Made by a program: the position numbers and the translations under genes
Shown here: positions 9,036-16,773 of the stretch, piece by piece
How the letters are laid out: each line of letters begins with the position of its first letter
Numbering within the stretch: position 1 is the first letter of the stretch
Origin: Streptomyces shenzhenensis
Lineage (GTDB): Bacteria; Actinomycetota; Actinomycetes; Streptomycetales; Streptomycetaceae
Direction: 5' to 3'
NCBI RefSeq assembly: GCF_021462265.1
Contig: NZ_JAJONF010000002.1
Coordinates: forward strand, 186,001-250,000
Length of the DNA stretch: 64,000 nt
Notes under the pieces: model-generated
Told to the model about the DNA's origin: nothing
The model's input: only the letters and a program-made list of their open reading frames with translations
The model's database searches: none

Positions 9036-9584
9036 TCATCGCAGGCCGGGTGCGTAACCGGGCAGAACCCGGCGCAGGGCGCGCAGCGCGTAGTAAGCGC
9101 GCGACTTCACGGTACCGGGTGGAATCCCGAGGGTCTCGGCGGCTTCCGCCACACTCGCCCCCTGGAAGTACACCAGCACCAGGACTTCACGGTGTTCGGG
9201 GGTGAGAGTCTTCACAGCCTCGCGGACGTCGAGCGTCGCGGCGGCGCGGTCGGCGTGGTCGCCGACCGCCCGGGTGTTCTCCAGCACGGCGTCCGGCACC
9301 TCGGCGGGGCGCGCCTGCCGGGCCCGGCGCGCGTCGATGGCGAGCCGCCGGCCGACGGTCAGCAGCCAGGGCAGCACGGAGTCGAAGGCGTCGGCGCGCA
9401 GCGCCTCCGGGTGCTGCCAGGCGCGTACGAGGGTCTCCTGGACGAGGTCCTCGGCCCGCTGCCGGTCGCCGTCGCTGAGCCGCAGCAGCAGCGCGAAGAG
9501 CGGTCGGCCGTGTTCGCGCTGGAGCGCGACGAGCTCGTGCTCGGCGGTCGTCGTCCCGTGGGGAAGGGTGGTTCCGGCCGTCAT
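9036..9584 (-). CDS. ECF-type RNA polymerase sigma factor
   Basis: 182 residues from the ATG at 9584. Region 2 contains the conserved AEDLVQETLVRAWQHP and region 4 contains LTPEHREVLVLVYFQGAS and a TVKSR recognition-helix segment. An in-frame extension to 9761 exists but is proline/arginine-rich and unlike sigma-factor N termini, so the shorter start was chosen; no clear ribosome-binding site is visible. It directs RNA polymerase to stress or envelope promoters. The ZAS anti-sigma factor at 7580-8236 is the likely antagonist, inferred from position only. Confidence 0.88.
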   Translation of the reverse strand: MTAGTTLPHGTTTAEHELVALQREHGRPLFALLLRLSDGDRQRAEDLVQETLVRAWQHPEALRADAFDSVLPWLLTVGRRLAIDARRARQARPAEVPDAVLENTRAVGDHADRAAATLDVREAVKTLTPEHREVLVLVYFQGASVAEAAETLGIPPGTVKSRAYYALRALRRVLPGYAPGLR

Positions 9585-9805
9585 GGCCGTATGGCATCGC
9601 AGGGTCCGGCCGGGGGACAGGGGGCGCACAGGGATGTGCGGCGGACGGTCGATCGTGTCGGTGAACGGTGCGACGAACGGTCCGTCACGCGGCGTACCCG
9701 ACCCGGATGGGTCAATCGGGGCGCCTGAGTTGTTTGCGGTCGCCCCGACCTTCGTACCCATTGATCTGTAAATCGGACAAGGCTTGCGACTCTGGGGTGC
9801 TCCTG

Positions 9806-10954
9806 ATGATCAATCGCAGACGCCGGGCGGCCCTGGCCCTGACCGCCCTCCTCGCCGCCGCGGCCGCCTGTCAGAACCACCTGCGGGAGGAGGGCGCCGC
9901 CCCGCCCCCGCACCCGGCGCCCGCCGCGCCCGCGACCGGCTTCACCCTCGTCGCCTCCGGTGACGTGATGCCGCAGAAGTCCGCGACCGACCACGCGAAC
10001 TTCGAGGCGGGCGGCAACGGCTACGACTTCCGCCCGATGCTCGCCGGCGTCGAACCCGTCGTCGCGCGGGCCGATCTGGCGCTCTGTCACCTGGCGACCG
10101 TCACCGGCACGGACGGCGGCCCCACCGGCCTCACCTCCCCGCCGCAGCTCGCCGAGGCCCTCGCCGCCACCGGCTACGACGGCTGCTCCACCGCCTCCGA
10201 CCGGGCCCTGGACGACGGTGCCGCGGGCATCCAGCGCACCCTCGCCGCCCTGGACCAAGTGGGCCTCAGGCACACCGGCACCGCCCGCAGCGAAGCCGAG
10301 GCCGGCACCCTCAACCTGATGAACGCGGGCCGCGCCAAAGTCGCCCAGCTCTCCTACACCTACGACGTCAACGGCAACGCCCTGCCGCCCGGCCGGCCCT
10401 GGGCGGTCAGCCTCCTCGACGAGAACCGCATCCTCGCCGACGCCCGCGCCGCCCGGCAGGCCGGCGCCGACGTGGTCGTCGTCTCCGTGCACTGGGGCAC
10501 CGAAGGAACCGACGCCCCCGACCAGCAGCAGCTCGCCCTCGCCAGGACCCTCACCGCCGCGCGCACCGGCGGCCGCCCCGACATCGACCTGCTCCTCGGC
10601 ACCCATGCCCACATCCCGCAGGCGTACGAGAAGGTCAACGGCACCTGGGTGGTCTACAGCCTCGGCGACCAGCTGGCCGGCGAGATGTACAACGGCCAGG
10701 GCCACCAGGACCCGCGCGGCAACGAGTCCACCCTCGCCCGGTTCACCTTCGCCCCGCCCGCCCGGCCGGGCGGCCGCTGGGAGGTCGCCAGGGCCGAGTT
10801 CGTCCCGCAGCTGTACGACCTGGACGCCGGCCGGGTGGTCGACCTCAACGCGGCCATCGCCCAGGGCGCCGACTACACGGCGGCCCGGGACGCCATCCGC
10901 GACGTCGTGCTCAGCCGCGGGGCCGCCAAGGACGGGCTGATCATGGGGGAGTAG
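9806..10954 (+). CDS. CapA-family (poly-gamma-glutamate capsule type) lipoprotein
   Basis: 382 residues. The start ATG 9806 gives a lipoprotein signal (basic INRRRR, an Ala/Leu core, then a Cys at about residue 22). The mature part is a CapA/PGA_cap metallophosphatase-like domain: SGDVM near the start of the domain, VVSVHWGTE, and LLGTHAHIPQAYE with VVYSLGDQ near the end. CapA proteins take part in poly-gamma-glutamate export or retention, but no capB or capC is adjacent and many actinobacterial homologues have unknown roles. It is divergent from the ECF sigma gene and ends six bases before the convergent MarR gene. Confidence 0.85.
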   Translation: MINRRRRAALALTALLAAAAACQNHLREEGAAPPPHPAPAAPATGFTLVASGDVMPQKSATDHANFEAGGNGYDFRPMLAGVEPVVARADLALCHLATVTGTDGGPTGLTSPPQLAEALAATGYDGCSTASDRALDDGAAGIQRTLAALDQVGLRHTGTARSEAEAGTLNLMNAGRAKVAQLSYTYDVNGNALPPGRPWAVSLLDENRILADARAARQAGADVVVVSVHWGTEGTDAPDQQQLALARTLTAARTGGRPDIDLLLGTHAHIPQAYEKVNGTWVVYSLGDQLAGEMYNGQGHQDPRGNESTLARFTFAPPARPGGRWEVARAEFVPQLYDLDAGRVVDLNAAIAQGADYTAARDAIRDVVLSRGAAKDGLIMGE

Positions 10955-10960
10955 CGGCGG

Positions 10961-11449
10961 TCAGTCCACCTCGACGTGGTCGAAGGCCGCCAGCAACTGC
11001 TTGAGCACCCGTACGCACGCCGTGATCTCGGCGTCGGTCAGATCGCCGCCGACCTGCCGGTTCAGGGCGTGCTCGCGGGCGAGGACCGCGGTGATGGTCG
11101 CCCGGCCCTCGTCCGTGAGCCGGATCAGGGAGGAGCGCTGGTGCGCCGGGTTGGGGGTGACCTCGGCCCAGCCGCGCGCCACCGCGTCGTTCACCATGCG
11201 CTGCACGAACTGCCGGCTCAGCGCCATGATCCGGCCCATCTGCGGCACCGTCATGGGCTCGTACCGGCGCAGCAGGTCCAGCACCGAGCGCACCCCGACC
11301 GACGCCCCCTCGATCTGCTCACCCTGCTCGACCTTGCGGAAGGCGCGCCGGTAGAGCGGGCCGATCAGATCGAACACCTCGGTGATGCGCTCGCCCAGCT
11401 CGTCGGGGGCGAGGGGCTTGTCGATGTCGTCCACCCGGCCATCATGCAC
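10961..11449 (-). CDS. MarR-family transcriptional regulator
   Basis: 162 residues with a central winged helix-turn-helix (YEPMTVPQMGRIMALSRQFVQRMVND, broken here only by reading order, about residues 64-90) and a wing ending in LIRLTDEG. It starts at GTG 11449; GTG 11434 is an alternative. It is divergent from an alpha/beta hydrolase gene. Two copies of a 17-bp inverted repeat lie between them at 11461-11477 and 11492-11508, which fits autoregulation and control of the hydrolase. The ligand is unknown, perhaps a substrate of the hydrolase. Confidence 0.9.
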   Translation of the reverse strand: MHDGRVDDIDKPLAPDELGERITEVFDLIGPLYRRAFRKVEQGEQIEGASVGVRSVLDLLRRYEPMTVPQMGRIMALSRQFVQRMVNDAVARGWAEVTPNPAHQRSSLIRLTDEGRATITAVLAREHALNRQVGGDLTDAEITACVRVLKQLLAAFDHVEVD

Positions 11450-11460
11450 CCTCGTCGAGA

Positions 11461-11477
11461 TGACAACTCAGTTGTCA
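11461..11477. promoter_or_regulatory. Operator 1 for the adjacent MarR protein
   Basis: Perfect inverted repeat TGACAACT-C-AGTTGTCA, 12 bp upstream of the MarR GTG start. The same 17-bp pattern recurs 31 bp away (centre to centre), roughly three helical turns, so two dimers could bind on one face. Binding is inferred from symmetry and position. Confidence 0.75.
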
Positions 11478-11491
11478 AAATCCCGCGATGA

Positions 11492-11508
11492 TGACACCTT
11501 GGTTGTCA
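11492..11508. promoter_or_regulatory. Operator 2, covering the hydrolase start
   Basis: Near-perfect inverted repeat TGACACC-TTG-GTTGTCA. It matches operator 1 in the right half exactly and in most of the left half. Its last base is the A of the hydrolase ATG, so a bound regulator would cover the start of that message. Confidence 0.7.
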
Positions 11509-12323
11509 TGAATGGTGCTGCGGACATCCGCTTCTTCCCCTCCTCCGACGGCGACCTCGCCTACCTCGACACCGGCTCCGGCGACCCGGTGGTCCTGCTC
11601 CACGCCGGCTACGTCGACCACCGCTTCTGGTACCGGCAGCTGCCCGCGCTCGCCGCCGGGTACCGGGTGATCGCCCCGGACGTCCGCGGCCACGGCCTCT
11701 CCGCCAACGCGACCAGGCCGTTCCGCTGGGCCGACGACCTCGCGGAGCTCCTGTGCCACCTCGACGCCGGGCCCGCCGTCGTCGTCGGCGTCTCCATGGG
11801 CGGGGTCATCGCCACCGACACCGTGCTGGAACACCCCGAACTGGTCCGCGCGGTGGTCACCTGCGGGGCGGCGACGGGCGACTTCCGGTACACGGACCCC
11901 TGGCACACCGAGCTCCAGGCCGAGTACGCCCGCACGCTGGGCGCCGGTGACATCGAAGGCTGGCTCGACGCCTTCGTGCGGGTGGTGGCGGGCGAGCACC
12001 GCACCCTGGACGCGGTCGACCCGGAGATCCCGCGACGGCTGCGGGAGATGGCCCTGCACTCGATCTCCAAGCACACACCCGACGAGCCCGACCGTCTGGT
12101 GCGCGTGACCGACTCCTGGTCCCGGGTGCCGAAGACCGACGTCCCGGTGCTCACGGTCAACGGCGGTCTGGAGCCCGCCGACCTGCTCGCCGCCGCCGAC
12201 CGCCTGGCCCGTGCGGTGGCGAACGGCCGGTCGGAGATCATCGAGGGCACCGGCCACTACCCGAACCTGGAGCGGCCGGCGGAGTTCAACGCCCTCCTGC
12301 TCGGCTTCCTCCGCGGCCTCTAG
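11508..12323 (+). CDS. Alpha/beta hydrolase
   Basis: 271 residues. The oxyanion HG region is seen at LLHAGYVDHRFW, the nucleophile elbow at VGVSMGG (Ser), an acid residue likely in the VPVLTVNG region, and the catalytic His in GTGHYPNLE near the C terminus. The ATG at 11508 is chosen because the body of the domain starts at once and operator 2 ends on it. No ribosome-binding site is visible, so the message may be leaderless. Controlled, by inference, by the divergent MarR gene. The stop shares CTAG with the stop of the convergent permease gene. Substrate unknown. Confidence 0.87.
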   Translation: MNGAADIRFFPSSDGDLAYLDTGSGDPVVLLHAGYVDHRFWYRQLPALAAGYRVIAPDVRGHGLSANATRPFRWADDLAELLCHLDAGPAVVVGVSMGGVIATDTVLEHPELVRAVVTCGAATGDFRYTDPWHTELQAEYARTLGAGDIEGWLDAFVRVVAGEHRTLDAVDPEIPRRLREMALHSISKHTPDEPDRLVRVTDSWSRVPKTDVPVLTVNGGLEPADLLAAADRLARAVANGRSEIIEGTGHYPNLERPAEFNALLLGFLRGL

Positions 12324-13732
12324 GACCCGGCCAGACGCGACCTCTTGTAGGAGTAGCCGAAGTAGATCACGCACCCGATCACGAACCAGACCGCGAACCG
12401 CACCCAGGTCTGCCACTTCAGGAACGTGATCAGCCAGACCGAGAAGACGACACCCAGCGCCGGCACGAACGGCATCCCCGGGGTACGGAAGGTGCGCGGC
12501 AGCTCCGGCTGCCGGTAACGCAGCACGATCACCGCCGCGCACACCACCACGAACGCCAGCAGGATGCCGATGTTGGTGAGTTCGGCCGCCTCGCCGATCG
12601 GCACGAACCCGGCGAGGAGCGCCGAGGCCGCCCCGACGATCCAGGTCACCCTCGTCGGCACGTGCCGCGTCGGGTGCGTCCTCGCGAACCAGCCGGGCAG
12701 CAGCCCGTCCCTCGACATGGAGAACCAGACGCGGGTCACGCCCAGCATGAACGTGAACATGACGGTCAGGATGCCGATGATCGCGCCCACCGCGATCACG
12801 TCCGCCAGCCCGCTCAGCCCCACCGACTTGAACGCCGTCGAGAAGCCGCTCTCCGGGTCGATGCCCTTGTAGTCCTGCATACCCGTCAGGACCAGGCAGG
12901 CCGCCACGTACAGCACCATCGAGATCGCCAGCGAGTACATGATCGCCTTCGGCATGTGCCGCTGCGCGTCCCTCGACTCCTCGGCCGCCGTCGACATCGC
13001 GTCGTACCCGAAGACCGCGAAGAACACGGTCGCCGCTCCGGTGAACGCGCCGCTGATGCCGAACGGGAAGAAGGGGTGGTAGTTCGCCGAGTCGACGTGG
13101 AAGACGCCGACGCCGATCACCAGCAGGACCACCAGCACCTTGAGCACCACCACGAAGGTCTCGAAGCGGGCCGCGCTGCGGATGCCGAGGTTGAGGAGGC
13201 CGGCGATGAGGAGACAGAGCACGGCGGCGAACAGGTCGACCCGGTGCCCGGACCCGGTGCCGGGGGCGCCCAGCATCCAGTGCGGCAGGTTCGCGCCCAT
13301 CTCCTCGACCAGGAAGCTGAAGTACCCGGAGATGCCGATCGCGACCACCGCCACGATCGCCGTGTACTCCAGCAGCAGGTCCCAGCCGATGAACCAGCCC
13401 GCGAACTCGCCGAGCACCGCGTAGCCGTACGTGTACGCCGACCCCGCCTTCGGGATGAGCCCGGCGAACTCGGCGTACGACAGCGCGGCGCAGGCGCTCG
13501 CCACGCCGGCGATGAGGAACGAGACCAGGACGGCGGGCCCGGCCGTCTCGTTGGCCACCGTGCCGGCGAGGGTGAAGATGCCCGCGCCGATGATGCCGCC
13601 CACGCCGATCGCGGTCAGCTGCACCAGCCCGAGCGATCTGTCGAGCCGGGGGCCCGTGGTGGCCTCCGTCTCCTCGATGTGTTCGATGGGTTTGCGACGG
13701 AGAATTCCTTCACCCATGCGGAGCTTGGTCAT
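12320..13732 (-). CDS. APC-family amino acid permease
   Basis: 470 residues, from ATG 13732 behind GAGGTGA. It has about twelve hydrophobic helices. The first carries the APC consensus GVGGIIGAGIF, followed by GPAVLVSF and the SYAEFAGLIPKAGSAYTY region, as in cationic amino acid transporters. It imports or exchanges amino acids across the cytoplasmic membrane. The C terminus is short and cytoplasmic. Substrate cannot be read from sequence. It is divergent from nothing close: the LysR gene upstream is on the same strand, 60 bp away, and is probably separate because it controls the MFS gene. Confidence 0.9.
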   Translation of the reverse strand: MTKLRMGEGILRRKPIEHIEETEATTGPRLDRSLGLVQLTAIGVGGIIGAGIFTLAGTVANETAGPAVLVSFLIAGVASACAALSYAEFAGLIPKAGSAYTYGYAVLGEFAGWFIGWDLLLEYTAIVAVVAIGISGYFSFLVEEMGANLPHWMLGAPGTGSGHRVDLFAAVLCLLIAGLLNLGIRSAARFETFVVVLKVLVVLLVIGVGVFHVDSANYHPFFPFGISGAFTGAATVFFAVFGYDAMSTAAEESRDAQRHMPKAIMYSLAISMVLYVAACLVLTGMQDYKGIDPESGFSTAFKSVGLSGLADVIAVGAIIGILTVMFTFMLGVTRVWFSMSRDGLLPGWFARTHPTRHVPTRVTWIVGAASALLAGFVPIGEAAELTNIGILLAFVVVCAAVIVLRYRQPELPRTFRTPGMPFVPALGVVFSVWLITFLKWQTWVRFAVWFVIGCVIYFGYSYKRSRLAGS

Positions 13733-13792
13733 GCGCCTCACCTCTTCGCCGGTCGCGAACGGCTGACGGCCGATCATGATGGCTCAGGGGCG

Positions 13793-14743
13793 TCAAGGAC
13801 GGAAGACACCACGCACGGTCTCGGCCCAGCCGGGCGTCCAGGTGCGGGCGGCGCCGCGCGGCGGGCGGGCGCCGGCGAGATGGGTGCGCAGGGCGGTCAG
13901 CGCCGGGTGCGGGTTGGCGGCGGCCCACAGGAGCGAGTGCGGGTAGAGGGGCGTCGGGCCGAGCAGCGGAATCCGGCGCAGATCGTGGCCGTCCGGCCAG
14001 GCCAGCCCGGTCCGCTCGCTGACCAGGGTCGCCAGGGTGTCGGAGCCCGCGAGCGCGTCCTGCAGCGCCCCGGAGAAGTTGGGGCCCGAGGAGTCGATGG
14101 TGAGCCCGAACTCGGTGGCGAGCGAGGCGTAGTACGCGGCCCACTCGGTGCCCTCCACGATCCCCGGTATCCAGATCCGGTGCCCGGCCAGCTCCCCGGG
14201 CGCGACCGAGGTCCGGCCGGCCAGGGCGTGCCCCGGGCCGGTGAGCAGCTGGACCGGCTCGTCGTACACCCGGGCGGCCTCGACACCCCGGGGCAGCGGC
14301 CGGCCGGGCATGGCCACGGCCCGGAAGGACGCGTCGATCGCGCCCGAGCGCAGGGCGGTCAGCGCCGAGTCCACGTCGAAGAGGGTGACGACGTCCAGGG
14401 CGAGGTCCGGGTGCGCCTCGTGGAAGCCGCGCAGCAGCGCCGCCGGGGCCAGCCGGGCACCGACCACGTCGACCCGCAGGGGGCGCCGGCCCCGCCGTAC
14501 CGAAGCGGCCGCCCGCTCCTCGGCCAGCAGCAGCTCGCGGGCGTACGGCAGGAAGGCCCGGCCGTCGACGGTCGGCTCGGCACCCCGGGCGGTCCGGGTG
14601 AACAGGCGTACCCCCAGCTCCCTCTCCAGCGCCGCGATCCGCTTGGACACGGCCTGCTGGGTGACCGCCAGGACGGCCGCGGCCTCCTGGAACTGCCCGT
14701 AGTCGGCCACGGTGACGAAGGTGCGCACGGCGGTGAGATCCAC
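13793..14743 (-). CDS. LysR-family transcriptional regulator
   Basis: 316 residues from GTG 14743 (VDLTAVRTFV); GTG 14749 is possible. The N-terminal helix-turn-helix has FQEAAAVLAVTQQAVSKRIA and ERELGVRLFTR, and the rest is a LysR substrate-binding domain. The open frame runs on upstream into the MFS gene, but that is shadow. It is divergent from the MFS exporter at 14846, with a perfect ACAACC-GAT-GGTTGT inverted repeat 12 bp upstream of the start, so it probably regulates itself and the exporter. Confidence 0.9.
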   Translation of the reverse strand: MDLTAVRTFVTVADYGQFQEAAAVLAVTQQAVSKRIAALERELGVRLFTRTARGAEPTVDGRAFLPYARELLLAEERAAASVRRGRRPLRVDVVGARLAPAALLRGFHEAHPDLALDVVTLFDVDSALTALRSGAIDASFRAVAMPGRPLPRGVEAARVYDEPVQLLTGPGHALAGRTSVAPGELAGHRIWIPGIVEGTEWAAYYASLATEFGLTIDSSGPNFSGALQDALAGSDTLATLVSERTGLAWPDGHDLRRIPLLGPTPLYPHSLLWAAANPHPALTALRTHLAGARPPRGAARTWTPGWAETVRGVFRP

Positions 14744-14754
14744 CGCCACACCGT

Positions 14755-14769
14755 ACAACCGATGGTTGT
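14755..14769. promoter_or_regulatory. LysR-type operator between the LysR and MFS genes
   Basis: Perfect inverted repeat ACAACC-GAT-GGTTGT. Two more GGTTGT half-sites lie at 14785-14790 and 14838-14843, the last just before the MFS start and overlapping its ribosome-binding region. The half-site repetition fits a LysR tetramer contacting an extended site. Binding is inferred. Confidence 0.65.
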
Positions 14770-14845
14770 GGCGGCGGGCCCGGAGGTTGTTTGATCCGGC
14801 GGCCACCTGCACGTTTTCATGGACCCGGTCAACGGGAGGTTGTGC

Positions 14846-16093
14846 ATGGGGCGGCGGTTCGGGTGGCTGTGGGCCGCGTACTCGGTGAGTGCGCTCGGCA
14901 CGTATCTCGCCTTCGACGCGTTCTCGGTGATCGCCGTCATCGCGCTGCACGCCGGGTCCGCCGAGGTGGCCCTGCTCGCGGCCACCGGGCCCGCCGTGGG
15001 CGCGGTCGCGGCGGTGCCGCTCGGGCCGTGGGTGGAGTTCCGGCGCAAGCGGCCGGTGATGATGGCGATGGACCTGATCCGGTTCGCGGCGCTGCTCACC
15101 GTCCCGGCCGCCTACGCGCTCGGTGCCCTCGGCCTCGGCCAGCTGCTGCTGGTCTCGGTGATCGTCGCGGCCGCCGACATCACCTTCAACGCGGCCTCCG
15201 GCGCCTTCCTGAAGGCCCTCGTCCCGGCCGGCCGGCTGCTCACGGCGAACACCCGGTTCGAGTCCGCCAACTGGACCGCGCTGGTCCTCGGGCCGCCCCT
15301 CGGCGGCGCCGCGATCGGCCTGTTCGGCCCGGCGACGACCGTCGCGGCGAACGCGGTCAGCTTCCTGCTGTCGGCGCTCGGCATCCGGGCCGTCGGCGGC
15401 GGGGAGCCCCGCCCCGCACCCCAGGACGTACCGCGGCTGCGCGCCGCCGACCTGCTCGACGGCTGGCGGCACATCCTGTCCAGCCCCGCCCTGCGGCCCC
15501 TCTTCCTCAACAGCCTCGCGGGCAACGCCCTGATCATGGTCGCGGTACCGCCGCTGGCCGTCCTCATGCTCGGCCCGCTCGGCTTCGCCCCCTGGCAGTA
15601 CGGTCTCGCCTTCGCGGTGCCCTGCCTCGGCGGCCTCCTGGGCGCCCGGATCGCCCGGCCGCTGGTCGCCAGGTACGGGCAGTGGCGGGTGCTGCGCACC
15701 GCGAGCGTCCTGCGCGCCGTCTGGCCCGTCGGGCTGGCCTTCGTCGGGCCCGGGGTGCCGGGACTGCTGCTGGTGATGGTCCTGGAGTTCGGGGTGATCA
15801 CCTGCTCGGGCGTCTACAGCCCGGTGTCCGCCACCCGCCGGCTGGAGCACACCCCGGACGGCCGGGTCGCCCGCACCCTGTCCGCCTGGTCGATCACCGG
15901 CAAGGCCAGCACGGCCGCCATGACCGCCCTGTGGGGGCTGCTGGCCGGCCTCACCGGCCCGCGCACCGCGATCGCCCTCGCCGGGGTCCTGCTCCTGGCG
16001 ACCCCGCTGCTGCTCCTGCGGGAGACCGCTACGGCACGACCGTCACCGGCCACCGTCCCGCCTTCACCAGACGGATCGCGACCGAGCCGATGA
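14846..16093 (+). CDS. Major facilitator superfamily transporter
   Basis: 415 residues from ATG 14846, six bases after GGGAGG; an earlier in-frame ATG at 14819 lacks this. About twelve membrane helices. The loop between helices 2 and 3 has FRRKRPVMMAMDLIRF, close to the MFS motif A region, and the overall pattern matches actinobacterial drug-export-like MFS proteins (DHA/enterobactin-exporter type). It is divergent from a LysR gene with a palindromic operator. The last 65 bp overlap the 3' end of the convergent universal stress protein gene. Substrate unknown. Confidence 0.88.
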   Translation: MGRRFGWLWAAYSVSALGTYLAFDAFSVIAVIALHAGSAEVALLAATGPAVGAVAAVPLGPWVEFRRKRPVMMAMDLIRFAALLTVPAAYALGALGLGQLLLVSVIVAAADITFNAASGAFLKALVPAGRLLTANTRFESANWTALVLGPPLGGAAIGLFGPATTVAANAVSFLLSALGIRAVGGGEPRPAPQDVPRLRAADLLDGWRHILSSPALRPLFLNSLAGNALIMVAVPPLAVLMLGPLGFAPWQYGLAFAVPCLGGLLGARIARPLVARYGQWRVLRTASVLRAVWPVGLAFVGPGVPGLLLVMVLEFGVITCSGVYSPVSATRRLEHTPDGRVARTLSAWSITGKASTAAMTALWGLLAGLTGPRTAIALAGVLLLATPLLLLRETATARPSPATVPPSPDGSRPSR

Positions 16094-16484
16094 AGCGGTG
16101 GCCGGCCTGCTCGGAGGCGCCCACCACGACAGCGTCGGCCTTCAGCTCGTCGGCCGCCTTCACCAGCCCGCTGTAGGCGTCGCCGCGGAAGGTGTGGAAC
16201 TCCCAGCGCACCTCGAACACCCCCCGGAGCCGCTCGGCCGCGTCCCGGATCTGCGTCACCAGGTCCTCCGCGATCTCGTCGGTGGTCTCCGCCACCGGCG
16301 CCCCGAGCGCCGCCCCGGCGGCCAGCACCGGCTGGACGTACACGACGGCCAGCAGCGCGTGCTGCCGCCGGGCCAGACCGGCGGCGTAGGAGGTCGCGCG
16401 CCACGAGGAGTCCGAGCCGTCCATGCCGGCCACGATGACCTTGGGGCCGTCCGTGCCCCGCTCGAACTGGTGTTGTTCCGCCAC
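16029..16484 (-). CDS. Universal stress protein (UspA family)
   Basis: 151 residues from GTG 16484. A single Usp domain: VIVAGMDGSDSSWRA at the N-terminal strand and loop, then ADAVVVGASEQAGHRFIGSVA and a C-terminal WPVTVVP strand. The second region corresponds to the G-x2-G-x9-G-S ATP-binding motif, although the first glycines are partly replaced (GASEQAG), so nucleotide binding is uncertain. The role is cytoplasmic stress adaptation. It overlaps the 3' end of the MFS gene by 65 bp on the opposite strand. Confidence 0.9.
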   Translation of the reverse strand: MAEQHQFERGTDGPKVIVAGMDGSDSSWRATSYAAGLARRQHALLAVVYVQPVLAAGAALGAPVAETTDEIAEDLVTQIRDAAERLRGVFEVRWEFHTFRGDAYSGLVKAADELKADAVVVGASEQAGHRFIGSVAIRLVKAGRWPVTVVP

Positions 16485-16584
16485 GTTCCGAGGCTATCGG
16501 AATCCGCAGGTCCGGTGGGCGCCCGGGGGCGGCCCGCCGGGTTCTGCCGGTCCCGGCCGCGCGGTGCGGGCGCGGGCTGTGGGT

Positions 16585-16700
16585 GGTTGCTCGCGCAGTT
16601 CCCCGCGCCCCTTTGAGGGGGCGCGCACCCGGCGCCCCTGAAAGGGGCGCGGGGCTGTACCGATACGCGGCTCCACCGCGTGGGCGCGACCAGCCCCCAC
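16585..16700. repeat. Dispersed intergenic repeat, copy A (longest)
   Basis: Holds two nested GC-rich hairpins. One is GCGCCCC/GGGGGCGC near 16606-16624. The other is GCGCCCCT-GAA-AGGGGCGC at 16632-16650. They are followed by GGGGCTGTACCGATACGC, then a GCGG/CCGC stem and GTGGGCGCGACCAGCCCC. Related copies sit at 25818-25880 and 42162-42225. This type of element is common between Streptomyces genes and may act as a bidirectional terminator or a REP-like element. The remaining bases up to 16773 show no gene. Confidence 0.75.
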
Positions 16701-16773
16701 CGGCCCGCAGCCGCCCGTCGGGCTCGGGCTGCTCGACGGGCGGGCCGGGCGGGGCCTTCCTACAGTCGGAGAC

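Noticed and set aside
13793..15850. Extended LysR open frame reaching 15850
   Set aside because: The part beyond 14749 is antisense to the MFS gene and has no domain; the LysR N terminus begins at 14743.
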